From Kofleriaceae bacterium (lineage in GTDB: Bacteria > Myxococcota_A > Polyangia > Haliangiales > Haliangiaceae): a DNA stretch of 63,042 nucleotides. Below are positions 17,587 through 26,287 of the stretch, piece by piece; within the stretch, counting starts at the first letter, position 1; each line of letters opens with the position of its first letter. The notes beneath the pieces are model-generated. The model made no database searches. It saw only the letters and a list, made by a program, of their open reading frames with translations, and was not told the DNA's origin. A program made the translations under genes and the position numbers. The stretch lies in the NCBI GenBank assembly GCA_024762925.1, contig JANTGM010000023.1, positions 1 to 63,042 on the forward strand. Reading direction: 5' to 3'.

Positions 17587-18408
17587 TTAGAAATCCAAGA
17601 AGATCGTGATCACTTCGTCGATCCGCGGCACGTTGCCATTGAGCTCGCCGGTCATGTCGACTTCGATTGCGCAGTCCTCGTAGTAGCCCTTGTCGTCAGA
17701 GCGGCAGATGTTGGCATCGAAACCGACTTCTCCAATAACGAGATTGGGATCGCGGCATATCCCAGGGAATTCGAGACCGCAGTTGGATGCTCCGCAAAGG
17801 CGACCACTGAGAAATGCTTCCGCCGAAATATCTTGGTGGTCCTGAAGGCCGGTGCCTCCGCAGGCGACGAGAATGCGCTCGTCTTCTGGCAAGAAGAGGT
17901 TGCCGTAGAATGCCGCTTCCTCGTAGTTGAATTTGTCGGCAAGGGCATCGTTCCAAGTGAGGCTTGGGTGCGCGCCTCGCGGAGAAATTGCAACGGGGTT
18001 GTCGAATGCGTTTGCGTGCGCGAGCAGGCATGCGGAAACCCAGCGTTGGCATGGTCCGTCGCACTCAGTGTTGGCCCAGCTCGTGGCCAAAGCGAGATTG
18101 CCTCGCGCACGAAAACCAGAGCTTTCGACAACAAGCTCTTGCTCTTCTCCGAGTGCACAAACCGAGAGATAGGTAAGAAGCTCAAGGCCGCCCGGCGCGC
18201 CTAGCATCATGGCAAAAGCGTCCTCATCCAAGAGGATTTCCGAACCATCACCATTCGCCGAACCAAGAGGGGCTGTGACTAGTGCATCGACTGCATCGAA
18301 GTTCAGAAGCAGGCCGTTGTTGGAGAGCTTGCCCTCGATGGGACCTGTGCTGGAACAGGCAATGAGTCCGCCAACAAGCAGCGGTAGGGCATACATCATA
18401 GATCTCAT
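17587..18408 (-). CDS. Lipoprotein encoded upstream of a kinase
   Basis: A 273-residue lipoprotein from the ATG at 18408, with signal MRSMMYALPLLVGGLIAC. A TTG at 18447 would add 13 residues of poor signal quality. The mature part has about ten Cys, the segment ECDGPCQRWVSACLLAHANAFDNPVAISPRG and a later NYEEAAFYGNLF. No known domain is recognised by eye. The kinase gene starts three bases after the stop, so the pair may form an envelope component and its regulator. An 82-bp divergent spacer separates the open frame from the large kinase/ATPase gene. Confidence 0.8.
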   Translation of the reverse strand: MRSMMYALPLLVGGLIACSSTGPIEGKLSNNGLLLNFDAVDALVTAPLGSANGDGSEILLDEDAFAMMLGAPGGLELLTYLSVCALGEEQELVVESSGFRARGNLALATSWANTECDGPCQRWVSACLLAHANAFDNPVAISPRGAHPSLTWNDALADKFNYEEAAFYGNLFLPEDERILVACGGTGLQDHQDISAEAFLSGRLCGASNCGLEFPGICRDPNLVIGEVGFDANICRSDDKGYYEDCAIEVDMTGELNGNVPRIDEVITIFLDF

Positions 18409-18529
18409 TCCACATGAGGATAGCAATTTGCGTGACACCTGATCCAACGTCTGATCGCGAGAGCGAGACGGTCTTTCTGGCCTTACAGCGCCACATCGAG
18501 TCCTGGTCTCCAGGTGTTACGATGACGCA

Positions 18530-21500
18530 GTGCCCCGGTGTAGCATCTGTCACAGGCGTCTAGCAGCCGGTGCGCGATGTCCCAGTGACGGAGTCGCCGT
18601 TTCATCGACTGGTTGGTCTGAATTTGTTGGGGACGCTCCTCCCGGCTATCCAGACGCTCAGGTCTTGGGCGTTGGCGGCTTTGCGACCACCTGGAACGTC
18701 CCCTGGCAAGATGGCTTTGCGGCCCTGAAGTGGAGCCGAAGAACGTCACCAGCCGTTCATAAGATTTTTTCTCATGAAGCTGAGATGCTGGAGTTGGCTG
18801 GTGAGGCGCTGGCGCCAAAGCTCTTGGAACGCGGCATCCTAGAAGGGCGACCATACCTGTTGCTCGAATCGTTGCAGTCCAATCGTGGCACGTTGGGTGC
18901 CTTTCTCGATGGCCTCAATGAACCCCTTTCCGACGCTGTGTTTCGTGATCTCGCCAGGTTGCTTGTGGGTCACCTTGGGCGTCTACACAGCCACAACGTC
19001 CTGCACCAAGATCTAAAACCAGAAAATCTCTTTCTTCTCCCCAATGCAGTTCGCTTCCTCGATTTTGGCTTGTCCCGACGAGCGGATGCTATCGAGATGC
19101 ACAGCCAAGCGATAACCCCCGAATACGCTGCCCCCGAGAGACTACGTGGAGACGTTGGCGACTGCGCATCAGACATCTACTCACTTGGCGTCGTGCTTTA
19201 TGAAGTGGCAACGCTGCGGCTGCCGTTTGTCAGCGAGAGCATGTCGGTCGAGTTTGAGCACATGCACTCCAAGCCGCCGACCCCAAGTCAGTTCGCGCCC
19301 ATCTCGGGGGAGATGGATTCTCTTCTCGTCGATTGCTTGGCCAAGAACCCCGAGCAGCGTCCGAGCATAGAACAACTCTTAGAGCGTCTTGACGAACAGC
19401 CGGCAGCCGCTGTCTCGTCTGTCTCGCGGGAGACGCAGGTATACCGTGAAGCGCGCGTGGTCTACCTGCTTGTGGCCTCGGGACTCACACTGGCAATCAC
19501 TAAGGTGGATGTGCTGGCAACCGCGCATGATGCCATCGTCGTGTACTACCAAGGAGGCGAATTGCTGTTGGCGTGGTATGCCGACACCAACAGGAATGCA
19601 ATCCAAGAGGGTGAGTCCTTAGGAACAATTCTGGAGCGAGTTGGTGCCAAAGACGTGTGCCTTCACCTCGACGATGTGCAGATGTTGCGGCGGGCTGGGC
19701 AGCATGATGTGCTCTATGGCGCTGCCATCGACAATGTAGCGGCTTGGCGCGTGGGAGTCTCCGGTGCTGGCATAGCGCGTTCCAAGCCCCTCTCGTCCCG
19801 TCGAGTTGTGGAGCTTGGCGACACGCAACTCATAGGACGCGCCCAGGAGCTGCAAGCGGCCCTCGATGCCATCGAGCGCGTGATGCAGCAGCGAAGACCC
19901 GAGATCGTGACCCTGGTTGGGCCAGCGGGAACTGGCAAGTCTCGACTCTTGCGCGAGCTTGCCGAAGCGAGTGCCGAGCGGTTTCCCGAAGCTACGTTGC
20001 TCAAACTACAACTTGATACGGGCCTTCTTCGCGAGCTCGATCATGGTGAGATGCTGCTAGACCGAGCGAGCTTTGGGCCACTCATTGTGCTCGTCGACGA
20101 TCTGCTCGAGCACAGCAATGAAGAACTCGATTCCCTTGAGTACGCATGCCTGGATGCTTCCGATCGGCCAATCGTGCTCGTTGGGTGTGCGCCACAAGAC
20201 GTCCAGGTGCAACGGCCAAGCTGGGGACGTCGGGCAGCACGGCATACCGAAGTTACCCTATCGTTGCTCACGGCGAGCGACAGCTGCTCACTTCTAGAAG
20301 CTCTGCTGGCTCCCGCCGAGTACATTCCCCAAGAGGCGCTCGACTTGCTTGTTGGCATTGCCGATGGATTGCCCCAAGGCATTTACGATCTTGCGATCAG
20401 CTTGCATCGGGATGGCTACCTCATCACTGATACATTGGGGCGCGTGCGTTTGGATGCCGCTCGTCTAGTGGCTTCGCCAGATCACTCCATGGGTGGCTGG
20501 CTCGCCGAGGCGTGCATCGAAGGAGTTCCCGAGTCGATGGCACAGCTAATTGGGGCTTGTGCCCTTCTGCCCAGGGCCTTTTCGGCTTCTGAAGTTCTCG
20601 CATTGGTCGATGACTTGCCCAATTCTCAGAGTTTTCCTGATGTGCCAATGGGCCTGCTCTTTTGGTGGAACCAGAGCGTCCTCACTTGCGATGATGATCT
20701 CTTCGCGTTTGACTCGCCGGTCCTGAAAGCTGCGCTTGCCTCGCGTGTTCCAACGGAGACGGCCCAACGATGGCACCGTGCTGCACTTCGATATTGGGAA
20801 CGTGAGTGCAAGCGCGAGGGTGAGCACGCCATGCAACGGATCGCCATTCACGCCAGACTCTGTGGCGAAGCACGGCGAGCAGGATTGGCCTATGTGGCGC
20901 TTGGGTTGGATGCCCAGCGTTGTCACAGGCCGGTGGATGCTGAGCGCTTCTACCGAGAAGCTCTTCATCAACTCCCCGAGGACGAAGATGCGCTGCGACT
21001 TGAGGCTCTCAAGGGCTGCGGCTGGGCCGGCTATCGCATCGACAAAGCCATGGAGGCAGTGGGAGCCCTGGACGAAGCCGCCGCGTTGGCTCGGCGCTTG
21101 GAGGACAATCGAGAAGTCGCGCTCTGCCTGCTCGAGTCGGCAACCGCACTCGATTGGGCTCAGAGATTTTCTGAATCCCGCGATCGAGTCAATGATGCAG
21201 AAACTTTCGGCGAGCACGCGCACGATGCGATCGTCGATCTTCGGTTGAATCTCGGGCGGGGTCGTAGCGCATGGCGAAGTGGAGAGCACAGCATCGCCAT
21301 TCCCCTACTCGTGGACGCGGCGGAAACTGCGGCCGCCCTTGGCGACTCAGATACCCGGGTGGTGGCGCTGATGCTCTTGGGGCCAGCGCTGGTGGTCGAT
21401 GGTCGCGTGGCGGCCGCTGAAGCCTGCTTTCAGGACCTGATCGACCTGTGCCATAGCGCCAATGACAAACTCCACCTTTGCGCGACCTATGGCAACCGCA

Positions 21501-22099
21501 TGTTCCTCAGGTCGGCGATGCAGGATACGGAAGGCGCTCGGGATGACTTGCGAGAAGCGGTGCGCCTCGCCAGGCAAGTTGGCCATCCTGGTCCAGAGCG
21601 TGTGGCAACCTACAACCTGGCTGAAGACTTGTACTGGAGCGGCGAAGATGACAAGGAGGCGCTTGAACTCGCCCGACGCTCACAAGACTTGGCGACGCGA
21701 TTTCTTAGCGAGGCAGTTGTGGAAGATGGGTTGCTCGTGGGGCGAATCCTCGTGGCACTGGGCAGGGTCAAAGAGGCCAAGAGGCAACTTGATGCGTGCG
21801 CTGCTACGCTGCCAATGGCGGATTGGTCGGAGGGTTCGTTCTGCTTTGGCACCATGTTGTCTCTTTGCGCTGTGCCTTTTGAACCTCGTCGATGGCAGCA
21901 GCTCATTAATGCTGCTCGAGCGTGCATGGGTGCAGATGATCTGATGGAGCTTCGCTACTGGCGCGCCCGCCACGCTCTTGAGGACAAACGGGAGAAGGAC
22001 GCCCGTGCTTGGATCGACGAGTGCTTACGCGATGTCGTGCACTGCGAAATCTGGCGGGATCGATTGCAGCATCTTTCGGAGCTCTGCGAAGTATTCTGA
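18530..22099 (+). CDS. PknK-like multidomain kinase: zinc motif, kinase, cyclase-like domain, ATPase, TPR
   Basis: An 1189-residue cytosolic regulator. The N-terminus has a CxxC...C motif (CSICHRR...RCP) that may bind zinc. The kinase domain (about 43-290) has LGVGGFATTW, Lys67, HQDLKPEN (159-166; the usual HRD Arg is Gln) and DFG 178-180. Residues about 305-412 match the strand pattern of a class III cyclase domain without its catalytic residues. A STAND/AAA ATPase follows, with Walker A GPAGTGKS (464-471) and Walker B LIVLVDD. From about 770 to the end, TPR-like helical repeats predominate. The layout resembles PknK and MalT-type signal integrators. The start is GTG; the gene is divergent from the kinase-lipoprotein pair. 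Confidence 0.92.
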   Translation: MPRCSICHRRLAAGARCPSDGVAVSSTGWSEFVGDAPPGYPDAQVLGVGGFATTWNVPWQDGFAALKWSRRTSPAVHKIFSHEAEMLELAGEALAPKLLERGILEGRPYLLLESLQSNRGTLGAFLDGLNEPLSDAVFRDLARLLVGHLGRLHSHNVLHQDLKPENLFLLPNAVRFLDFGLSRRADAIEMHSQAITPEYAAPERLRGDVGDCASDIYSLGVVLYEVATLRLPFVSESMSVEFEHMHSKPPTPSQFAPISGEMDSLLVDCLAKNPEQRPSIEQLLERLDEQPAAAVSSVSRETQVYREARVVYLLVASGLTLAITKVDVLATAHDAIVVYYQGGELLLAWYADTNRNAIQEGESLGTILERVGAKDVCLHLDDVQMLRRAGQHDVLYGAAIDNVAAWRVGVSGAGIARSKPLSSRRVVELGDTQLIGRAQELQAALDAIERVMQQRRPEIVTLVGPAGTGKSRLLRELAEASAERFPEATLLKLQLDTGLLRELDHGEMLLDRASFGPLIVLVDDLLEHSNEELDSLEYACLDASDRPIVLVGCAPQDVQVQRPSWGRRAARHTEVTLSLLTASDSCSLLEALLAPAEYIPQEALDLLVGIADGLPQGIYDLAISLHRDGYLITDTLGRVRLDAARLVASPDHSMGGWLAEACIEGVPESMAQLIGACALLPRAFSASEVLALVDDLPNSQSFPDVPMGLLFWWNQSVLTCDDDLFAFDSPVLKAALASRVPTETAQRWHRAALRYWERECKREGEHAMQRIAIHARLCGEARRAGLAYVALGLDAQRCHRPVDAERFYREALHQLPEDEDALRLEALKGCGWAGYRIDKAMEAVGALDEAAALARRLEDNREVALCLLESATALDWAQRFSESRDRVNDAETFGEHAHDAIVDLRLNLGRGRSAWRSGEHSIAIPLLVDAAETAAALGDSDTRVVALMLLGPALVVDGRVAAAEACFQDLIDLCHSANDKLHLCATYGNRMFLRSAMQDTEGARDDLREAVRLARQVGHPGPERVATYNLAEDLYWSGEDDKEALELARRSQDLATRFLSEAVVEDGLLVGRILVALGRVKEAKRQLDACAATLPMADWSEGSFCFGTMLSLCAVPFEPRRWQQLINAARACMGADDLMELRYWRARHALEDKREKDARAWIDECLRDVVHCEIWRDRLQHLSELCEVF

Positions 22100-22133
22100 G
22101 ACAAGTCTTGGGCTTTCAGCGATGTTAGGGATG

Positions 22134-23042
22134 CTAGAGATTGTGCATAGAGACCGCTTGTCCAGTGAGCTCTTCGCTCAGCGACCAGAGTTTGGCCGCC
22201 TGCGATGGATCTTTGGCCGCTCTCGCGCAGCCGACACGCACAGGATATCCGCGAGTTCCCGACATGCCCTTTGGACCGAAGTAGTCTCCACCACGGACCT
22301 CCGGATCGGTTGCCGCCCGCAGCGTGGGTAGCGCACCTTGCGCGGGTTTCATGGCCATGACGGCATTGAAGAGTCCTGCGCCGGGGATATTTCGCTGCAA
22401 GTCCGTCGAGGTCCAACCGGGATGTGCCGCGGTGGAGATGGTTCGTGCACCTGCCGCTTTAAGTCTGCGGTCGAGTTCAAAGGTAAAGAGCAGGTTGGCC
22501 CGCTTGCTTTGGCCGTACGAGGCGATTCGCCAGTAGGAGCGGCGCTCGAAGTTGAGGTCGTCCAGATGCACCCGGCCTTTGTAGTGGGCGAGGCTTGAGA
22601 CGGTCACGACCCGAGCGGCTGGCGCATTGTTTAGCAATGGCAGCAGTTGGGCCGTTAAGCTGAAGTGTCCAAGGTGGTTGACGCCAATCTGCATCTCGAA
22701 GCCGTCTGAAGTTGTTGTGCGTTTCGGGGGCATCATGATGCCAGCGTTGTTGATGAGGAGGTCTAAGAGAACTTCTGATTCTCTTGTGCGCTCTGCGAAG
22801 GCTTGGATTGAGGCAAGGCTCGAAAGGTCTAGCAAACTAACCAGAACATTTGCGCTGGGTGCACTGCGAAGAATTCTGTCCCTCGCCGCGTCGGCACGCT
22901 CTTGACTTCGACACGCCAGAATAACACGCGCGCCACGCTCGGCTAGAACTTGGGCTGTGACAAACCCGATGCCAGAGTTGGCACCAGTCACGATTGCGAG
23001 CTTGCCGCTCTGGTCTGGAACTCGCTCGCGTGTCCACTTCAT
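22134..23042 (-). CDS. Short-chain dehydrogenase/reductase
   Basis: A 302-residue SDR oxidoreductase. The Rossmann cofactor motif TGANSGIG is near residue 18, NNAGIM near 96, the catalytic Ser in VTVSSLAH and Tyr/Lys in YGQSKRA. The R after the second strand (LACRSQERA) suggests NADP(H). Best overall resemblance is to the retinol-dehydrogenase/WW-domain oxidoreductase branch, but the substrate is unknown. The frame is open back to 23213, yet the SDR start is the ATG at 23042, which overlaps the phosphoesterase stop as ATGA. The two are therefore translationally coupled. Confidence 0.93.
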   Translation of the reverse strand: MKWTRERVPDQSGKLAIVTGANSGIGFVTAQVLAERGARVILACRSQERADAARDRILRSAPSANVLVSLLDLSSLASIQAFAERTRESEVLLDLLINNAGIMMPPKRTTTSDGFEMQIGVNHLGHFSLTAQLLPLLNNAPAARVVTVSSLAHYKGRVHLDDLNFERRSYWRIASYGQSKRANLLFTFELDRRLKAAGARTISTAAHPGWTSTDLQRNIPGAGLFNAVMAMKPAQGALPTLRAATDPEVRGGDYFGPKGMSGTRGYPVRVGCARAAKDPSQAAKLWSLSEELTGQAVSMHNL

Positions 23043-23926
23043 GCCGCAACGGTACCAGCGGAGAGCGTCACGCGGGTGATCTCCGACTTGGCAAAGATGC
23101 GCACGGGTGGGCCCCAATAGCCAGTTCCGCGACTGATGTAGAGCTGGGTGCGCTCGTGGCGCGAGTGGCCTGCAAGTAGCCCACCTTGACTCGCTTTTGC
23201 CACGTAGTGCCATGGCCAGATTTGCCCGCCATGGGTGTGTCCTGAGAGCTGCAAACCGACGTTGTGTTTCTTAGCCTCGTGAACGTGGCGAGGTTGATGG
23301 GCAAGTAGCACCAGCTCTTTGCTCGGGTCGCGACCCGCAAGAGCAGCCTTCAGGTCGGGCCCATGGCCGGAAAAGAGATAGGCGCGATAGTCATCGATGC
23401 CGGCGAGGTCGAAGTAGTTTGAGTCATTGCCGATGCGCACTCGCTCATTGCGAAGAACTCTTATTCCAAGCTCTGTGAGATACGCAATCCAAGAATCAAC
23501 GCCCGAGTAGTATTCGTGGTTTCCGGTTACAAAGAAGACGCCATGGCGCGCTCGGAGATTTGCTAGAGGAGCTGCTGCCGCACGCAGTTTTTCCACCGGC
23601 CCATCGACCAGGTCACCAGTAATAACAATGACGTCAGGATTTGCGGCGTTGGCAGCTGTAACCACGGCATGCACAAAGTCGGCGCCTATGGTGTTTCCAA
23701 TGTGCACGTCCGTGAGTTGCACCATCGACAATCCGTCCATGCACCTTGGCAATCGGCTGAGGGTGATATCCACTTCGCGAAGCCTCGGCATAACCATGGC
23801 TTGGCTAACCTGGGACAGCATCGAGCGAGCCTTCGTGCGCCGCGCTGCATGGAGTTGGGCCCAGGTTCGAAGACGTGTGGAGGTCACCATGTCTTCCAGG
23901 GTACCTGGCGAGAGGGCACTCGCCAT
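23039..23926 (-). CDS. YkuE/YaeI-like metallophosphoesterase lacking the usual membrane domain
   Basis: A 295-residue phosphoesterase with all metal-binding motifs: LTDVHIG, ITGDLVDG, VTGNHEYY, LLAHQP and SGHTHGGQIWP. It belongs to the branch that acts on lipid or nucleotide-lipid substrates at the membrane (YkuE, YaeI, LpxG). Family members usually carry several N-terminal membrane helices; here only about 60 charged residues precede the catalytic domain. A terminator-like hairpin lies just upstream (23961-23983), so the gene is either a soluble form or has lost its 5' end. It is coupled to the downstream SDR gene by an ATGA overlap. Confidence 0.88.
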   Translation of the reverse strand: MASALSPGTLEDMVTSTRLRTWAQLHAARRTKARSMLSQVSQAMVMPRLREVDITLSRLPRCMDGLSMVQLTDVHIGNTIGADFVHAVVTAANAANPDVIVITGDLVDGPVEKLRAAAAPLANLRARHGVFFVTGNHEYYSGVDSWIAYLTELGIRVLRNERVRIGNDSNYFDLAGIDDYRAYLFSGHGPDLKAALAGRDPSKELVLLAHQPRHVHEAKKHNVGLQLSGHTHGGQIWPWHYVAKASQGGLLAGHSRHERTQLYISRGTGYWGPPVRIFAKSEITRVTLSAGTVAA

Positions 23927-23954
23927 CGAAAAATCACCTGGGTCTGGAGGCCAA

Positions 23955-23983
23955 CAAAAACGCGCACACTGGGCCCGTGCGCG
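23955..23983 (-). terminator. Rho-independent terminator
   Basis: On the minus strand the stem CGCGCAC/GTGCGCG with a nine-base loop is followed directly by TTTTTG. It lies downstream of the large lipoprotein gene (stop at 24011) and about 30 bases before the phosphoesterase start. A second stem, AGACACG/CGTGTCT at 23991-24008, sits between it and the stop codon. Confidence 0.7.
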
Positions 23984-24010
23984 CGCTCTGAGACACGACT
24001 ACGTGTCTTA

Positions 24011-25867
24011 CTACTCCCTGCTTGCGGCCTCTTCGACAGCTTTCATCTCAGCTGCCTGCTTCTCGAACATCTCGGCAGCTTCCATCGACCTCTGCTGGTA
24101 TTTCATGAAAGCGGGAATGGCGACTGCGGCCAGCATGCCCGTTACGCCGGTGATCATCATTGAACTTGCACCGGTGCCTCCACGTGCAGCCATTGAGCTC
24201 GGCCACTTCTCGCGAATTGTCGAAAACTCCGCAGTTGCAGCTCCACTGGTGAGCGTCTTAGTGACTGCTGCTTGATACGCCTGGTAGGCCTCAGGTGCGT
24301 CGCCAGCATAGGTGGCAACGTGTAGAACGCCGTGAATGCCATCATCGCGAACGCCACCAGCCATGCCGATCTCATAGACGTGGGCAAGCATCCAAACCCC
24401 CATCTTAATTCCCTCGACAAAATCTGGTGGCACAGAGGCAGGCATCTGGCTCCACGGAAGCGGAGTGGACGCAATTCCGATTCCCTCGGCCCACGTAGAA
24501 AAGTTCCAAGACTCGTTCATGAGTTCGGTTCCCATGGCACTAACCGATTTGCCGCTGATTGGGGCTTCGGTTCCAAATGTGAACTCAAGGCGGTCGGCTT
24601 TCACTTCCGCGACTATCGCAACCGGCTCCGTGAACATATTTGCAAGGGTCTTGTCGGGAAGCGGAAGCTTCGCAACATCGATCATCGCTGAGCACTTGCC
24701 ATCGGCAGGAGTAACGTCAATTCCAGGAACGCCCATGGCAGGAGCCATGCCACAGCCCATGTTCATCAGGGTCCTGAACGGAGCTGGGTCCTTAATTCCC
24801 ATCGCCATTCGTCCCCAAAGGCCCTCGCTCTGTGGCGTGTATCCGACGAACTCACCAGTGAAGTTGCCCATCACATCCTTCTTCAAGTCGAGCCCAGCAA
24901 GCTTTTCATCCTCGTTGGGCATCTCTGCGATCATGGCGTCCATTGGCAAGCGAAAGCCAAAGAGGCTTGAAGGCTTTGCATCGGCAAGAGCCTTCGCCAA
25001 GGTGTTTGGAACGGCAGCGGCCGCAGCCACTTTGTCCATCGGCTTGACTTGAAACCAACCACGAGCAGTCATCGATCCATTGCCAAGTCGAATGGATCCA
25101 ACTGCAAGTTGTGGGTCGCTCATCTGGCCATCGAAGTCAGTTGTAAAGTCGTCGTCGACGTTCTTCATTCCCGGAATGTCCATGACGAACTCTGCATGGC
25201 CTCGGTACTCGGATGGCAGTTCGGCAACGCGCTTGGCAAGCGAGCCATGTACCTTGCCACCAAACTCCTTGAGAAGAGCCACGGATGTCGCACAAAGGTA
25301 ACGGCCGCTTTTTGGAGCGCAAACGAGATCGTCTTCGATCTGATCGACTTCCATGCCATCAACGGTTTCAAGAGTTCCCTTTGTGACCTTGCGAAACGCC
25401 TCGCGGTCGGTGACAGGAAGCACAAGGTAGCCCTGCTCCTTTGCCACCATGAAGACCGCAGCTGCGCCACTCAGGTTGATGCCAGCGCTTTTAATCGATG
25501 CTGGATCGAGTACATCGACGAGTTCGTTCTTCGACTCCTCGCGCATCTCCGCTACAAGTTTCGCGCCCAAGGGTCGCGCTTCTGCTGTGGCGATGATGTT
25601 GCTGACCATCGAGTGCAGCTTGCTCGCAGCTCCAGGTGCCGCAACAATGCCCATCACGGTGTTGGCAGGTGCAAGCGCCCACAGCTCATTGGTCTTTGCG
25701 ACCTCGGGTGCTGGTGCGTCACCTCGGGGAGGGGCAGGATTGGCAAGCTCTTTGGCCTTGTCACCGACAGCGGCAACGGGGTCCTTTTCGCTCTTCTTTT
25801 TGCCTTTGTCGCAGGCACCGACAGCGAGCAGCGCAGCTAGTGTAGGGACGAGAAATCGGAGTTTCAT
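24011..25867 (-). CDS. Large lipoprotein with a pilin-like C-terminal helix
   Basis: A 618-residue protein from the ATG at 25867 (signal MKLRFLVPTLAALLAVGAC). An upstream frame to 25903 adds residues unlike a signal. A Lys/Pro/Ala-rich linker leads into a long globular part of unknown family. It has repeated units built on strands such as AAAVFMVAKEQGYLVLPV and RLEFTFGTEAPI, which looks like a duplicated alpha/beta domain. Near the C-terminus the segment GMLAAVAIPAFMKYQQRS closely resembles the N-terminal helix of type IV pilins (GILAAIAIPAF.KY..R), but no prepilin-peptidase site precedes it. The function is unknown. Confidence 0.85.
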   Translation of the reverse strand: MKLRFLVPTLAALLAVGACDKGKKKSEKDPVAAVGDKAKELANPAPPRGDAPAPEVAKTNELWALAPANTVMGIVAAPGAASKLHSMVSNIIATAEARPLGAKLVAEMREESKNELVDVLDPASIKSAGINLSGAAAVFMVAKEQGYLVLPVTDREAFRKVTKGTLETVDGMEVDQIEDDLVCAPKSGRYLCATSVALLKEFGGKVHGSLAKRVAELPSEYRGHAEFVMDIPGMKNVDDDFTTDFDGQMSDPQLAVGSIRLGNGSMTARGWFQVKPMDKVAAAAAVPNTLAKALADAKPSSLFGFRLPMDAMIAEMPNEDEKLAGLDLKKDVMGNFTGEFVGYTPQSEGLWGRMAMGIKDPAPFRTLMNMGCGMAPAMGVPGIDVTPADGKCSAMIDVAKLPLPDKTLANMFTEPVAIVAEVKADRLEFTFGTEAPISGKSVSAMGTELMNESWNFSTWAEGIGIASTPLPWSQMPASVPPDFVEGIKMGVWMLAHVYEIGMAGGVRDDGIHGVLHVATYAGDAPEAYQAYQAAVTKTLTSGAATAEFSTIREKWPSSMAARGGTGASSMMITGVTGMLAAVAIPAFMKYQQRSMEAAEMFEKQAAEMKAVEEAASRE

Positions 25868-25907
25868 GCCGGCGAGGGTCTCGCTGATCTGCTCACTACA
25901 CAACCGC

Positions 25908-25929
25908 AGAGGGCAAGATTTCGCCCTCT
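25908..25929 (-). terminator. Hairpin after the small basic protein gene
   Basis: Perfect 7-base arms AGAGGGC/GCCCTCT with an eight-base loop, 14 bases downstream of the stop of the gene at 25943-26248. There is no T-run, so it is a weak or Rho-assisted terminator, or a processing hairpin. Confidence 0.4.
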
Positions 25930-25942
25930 CAGTTCTTGGTTC

Positions 25943-26248
25943 TCAGAGCATTTCCGCTGACTTCACAAATTCACTGATGAACTCGGAGCGCAGTCGAATG
26001 AGGCTCTTGTGATTGAGGCTTTGCAGGCCAAAGATGGCAGTGCCATCTGGGCGAATGCGTGACGCGTCAATCTCGTCGCCTGTGAAGTCGAAGTTCTTTG
26101 CCTTCTTTGCTTTGGGCTCGACCGTCTTCTTCTTTGAGGCTTTCTTGGCTCGCTTGGGTTGGTTGTTCCCTTGTGCGTGAGCAAGAGGAGCGAAGGTAAG
26201 ACCCGCTCCAAGAAGGGCGATTGCGAAGAGACTCTTTGTAAGCTTCAT
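25943..26248 (-). CDS. Small secreted basic protein
   Basis: A 101-residue protein with a Sec signal peptide cleaved after LAHA. The next 35 residues are rich in Lys and Ala (PKRAKKASKKKTVEPKAKKAK). The C-terminal part (FDFTGDEIDASRIRPDGTAIFG, then SLIRLRSEFISEFVKSAE) looks like a short conserved domain, but I do not recognise it. A membrane or nucleic-acid contact through the Lys-rich stretch is possible. It starts 40 bp after the ECF sigma gene on the same strand and probably belongs to its transcript. Confidence 0.75.
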   Translation of the reverse strand: MKLTKSLFAIALLGAGLTFAPLAHAQGNNQPKRAKKASKKKTVEPKAKKAKNFDFTGDEIDASRIRPDGTAIFGLQSLNHKSLIRLRSEFISEFVKSAEML

Positions 26249-26287
26249 AGTAGAGAGAGACCAAAAGGGCGACTCTGTGACAGCTTT

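Noticed and set aside
22134-23213. Long N-terminal extension of the SDR gene
   Set aside because: The extra 57 codons lie inside the phosphoesterase gene and do not resemble an SDR; the ATGA overlap start is far better.
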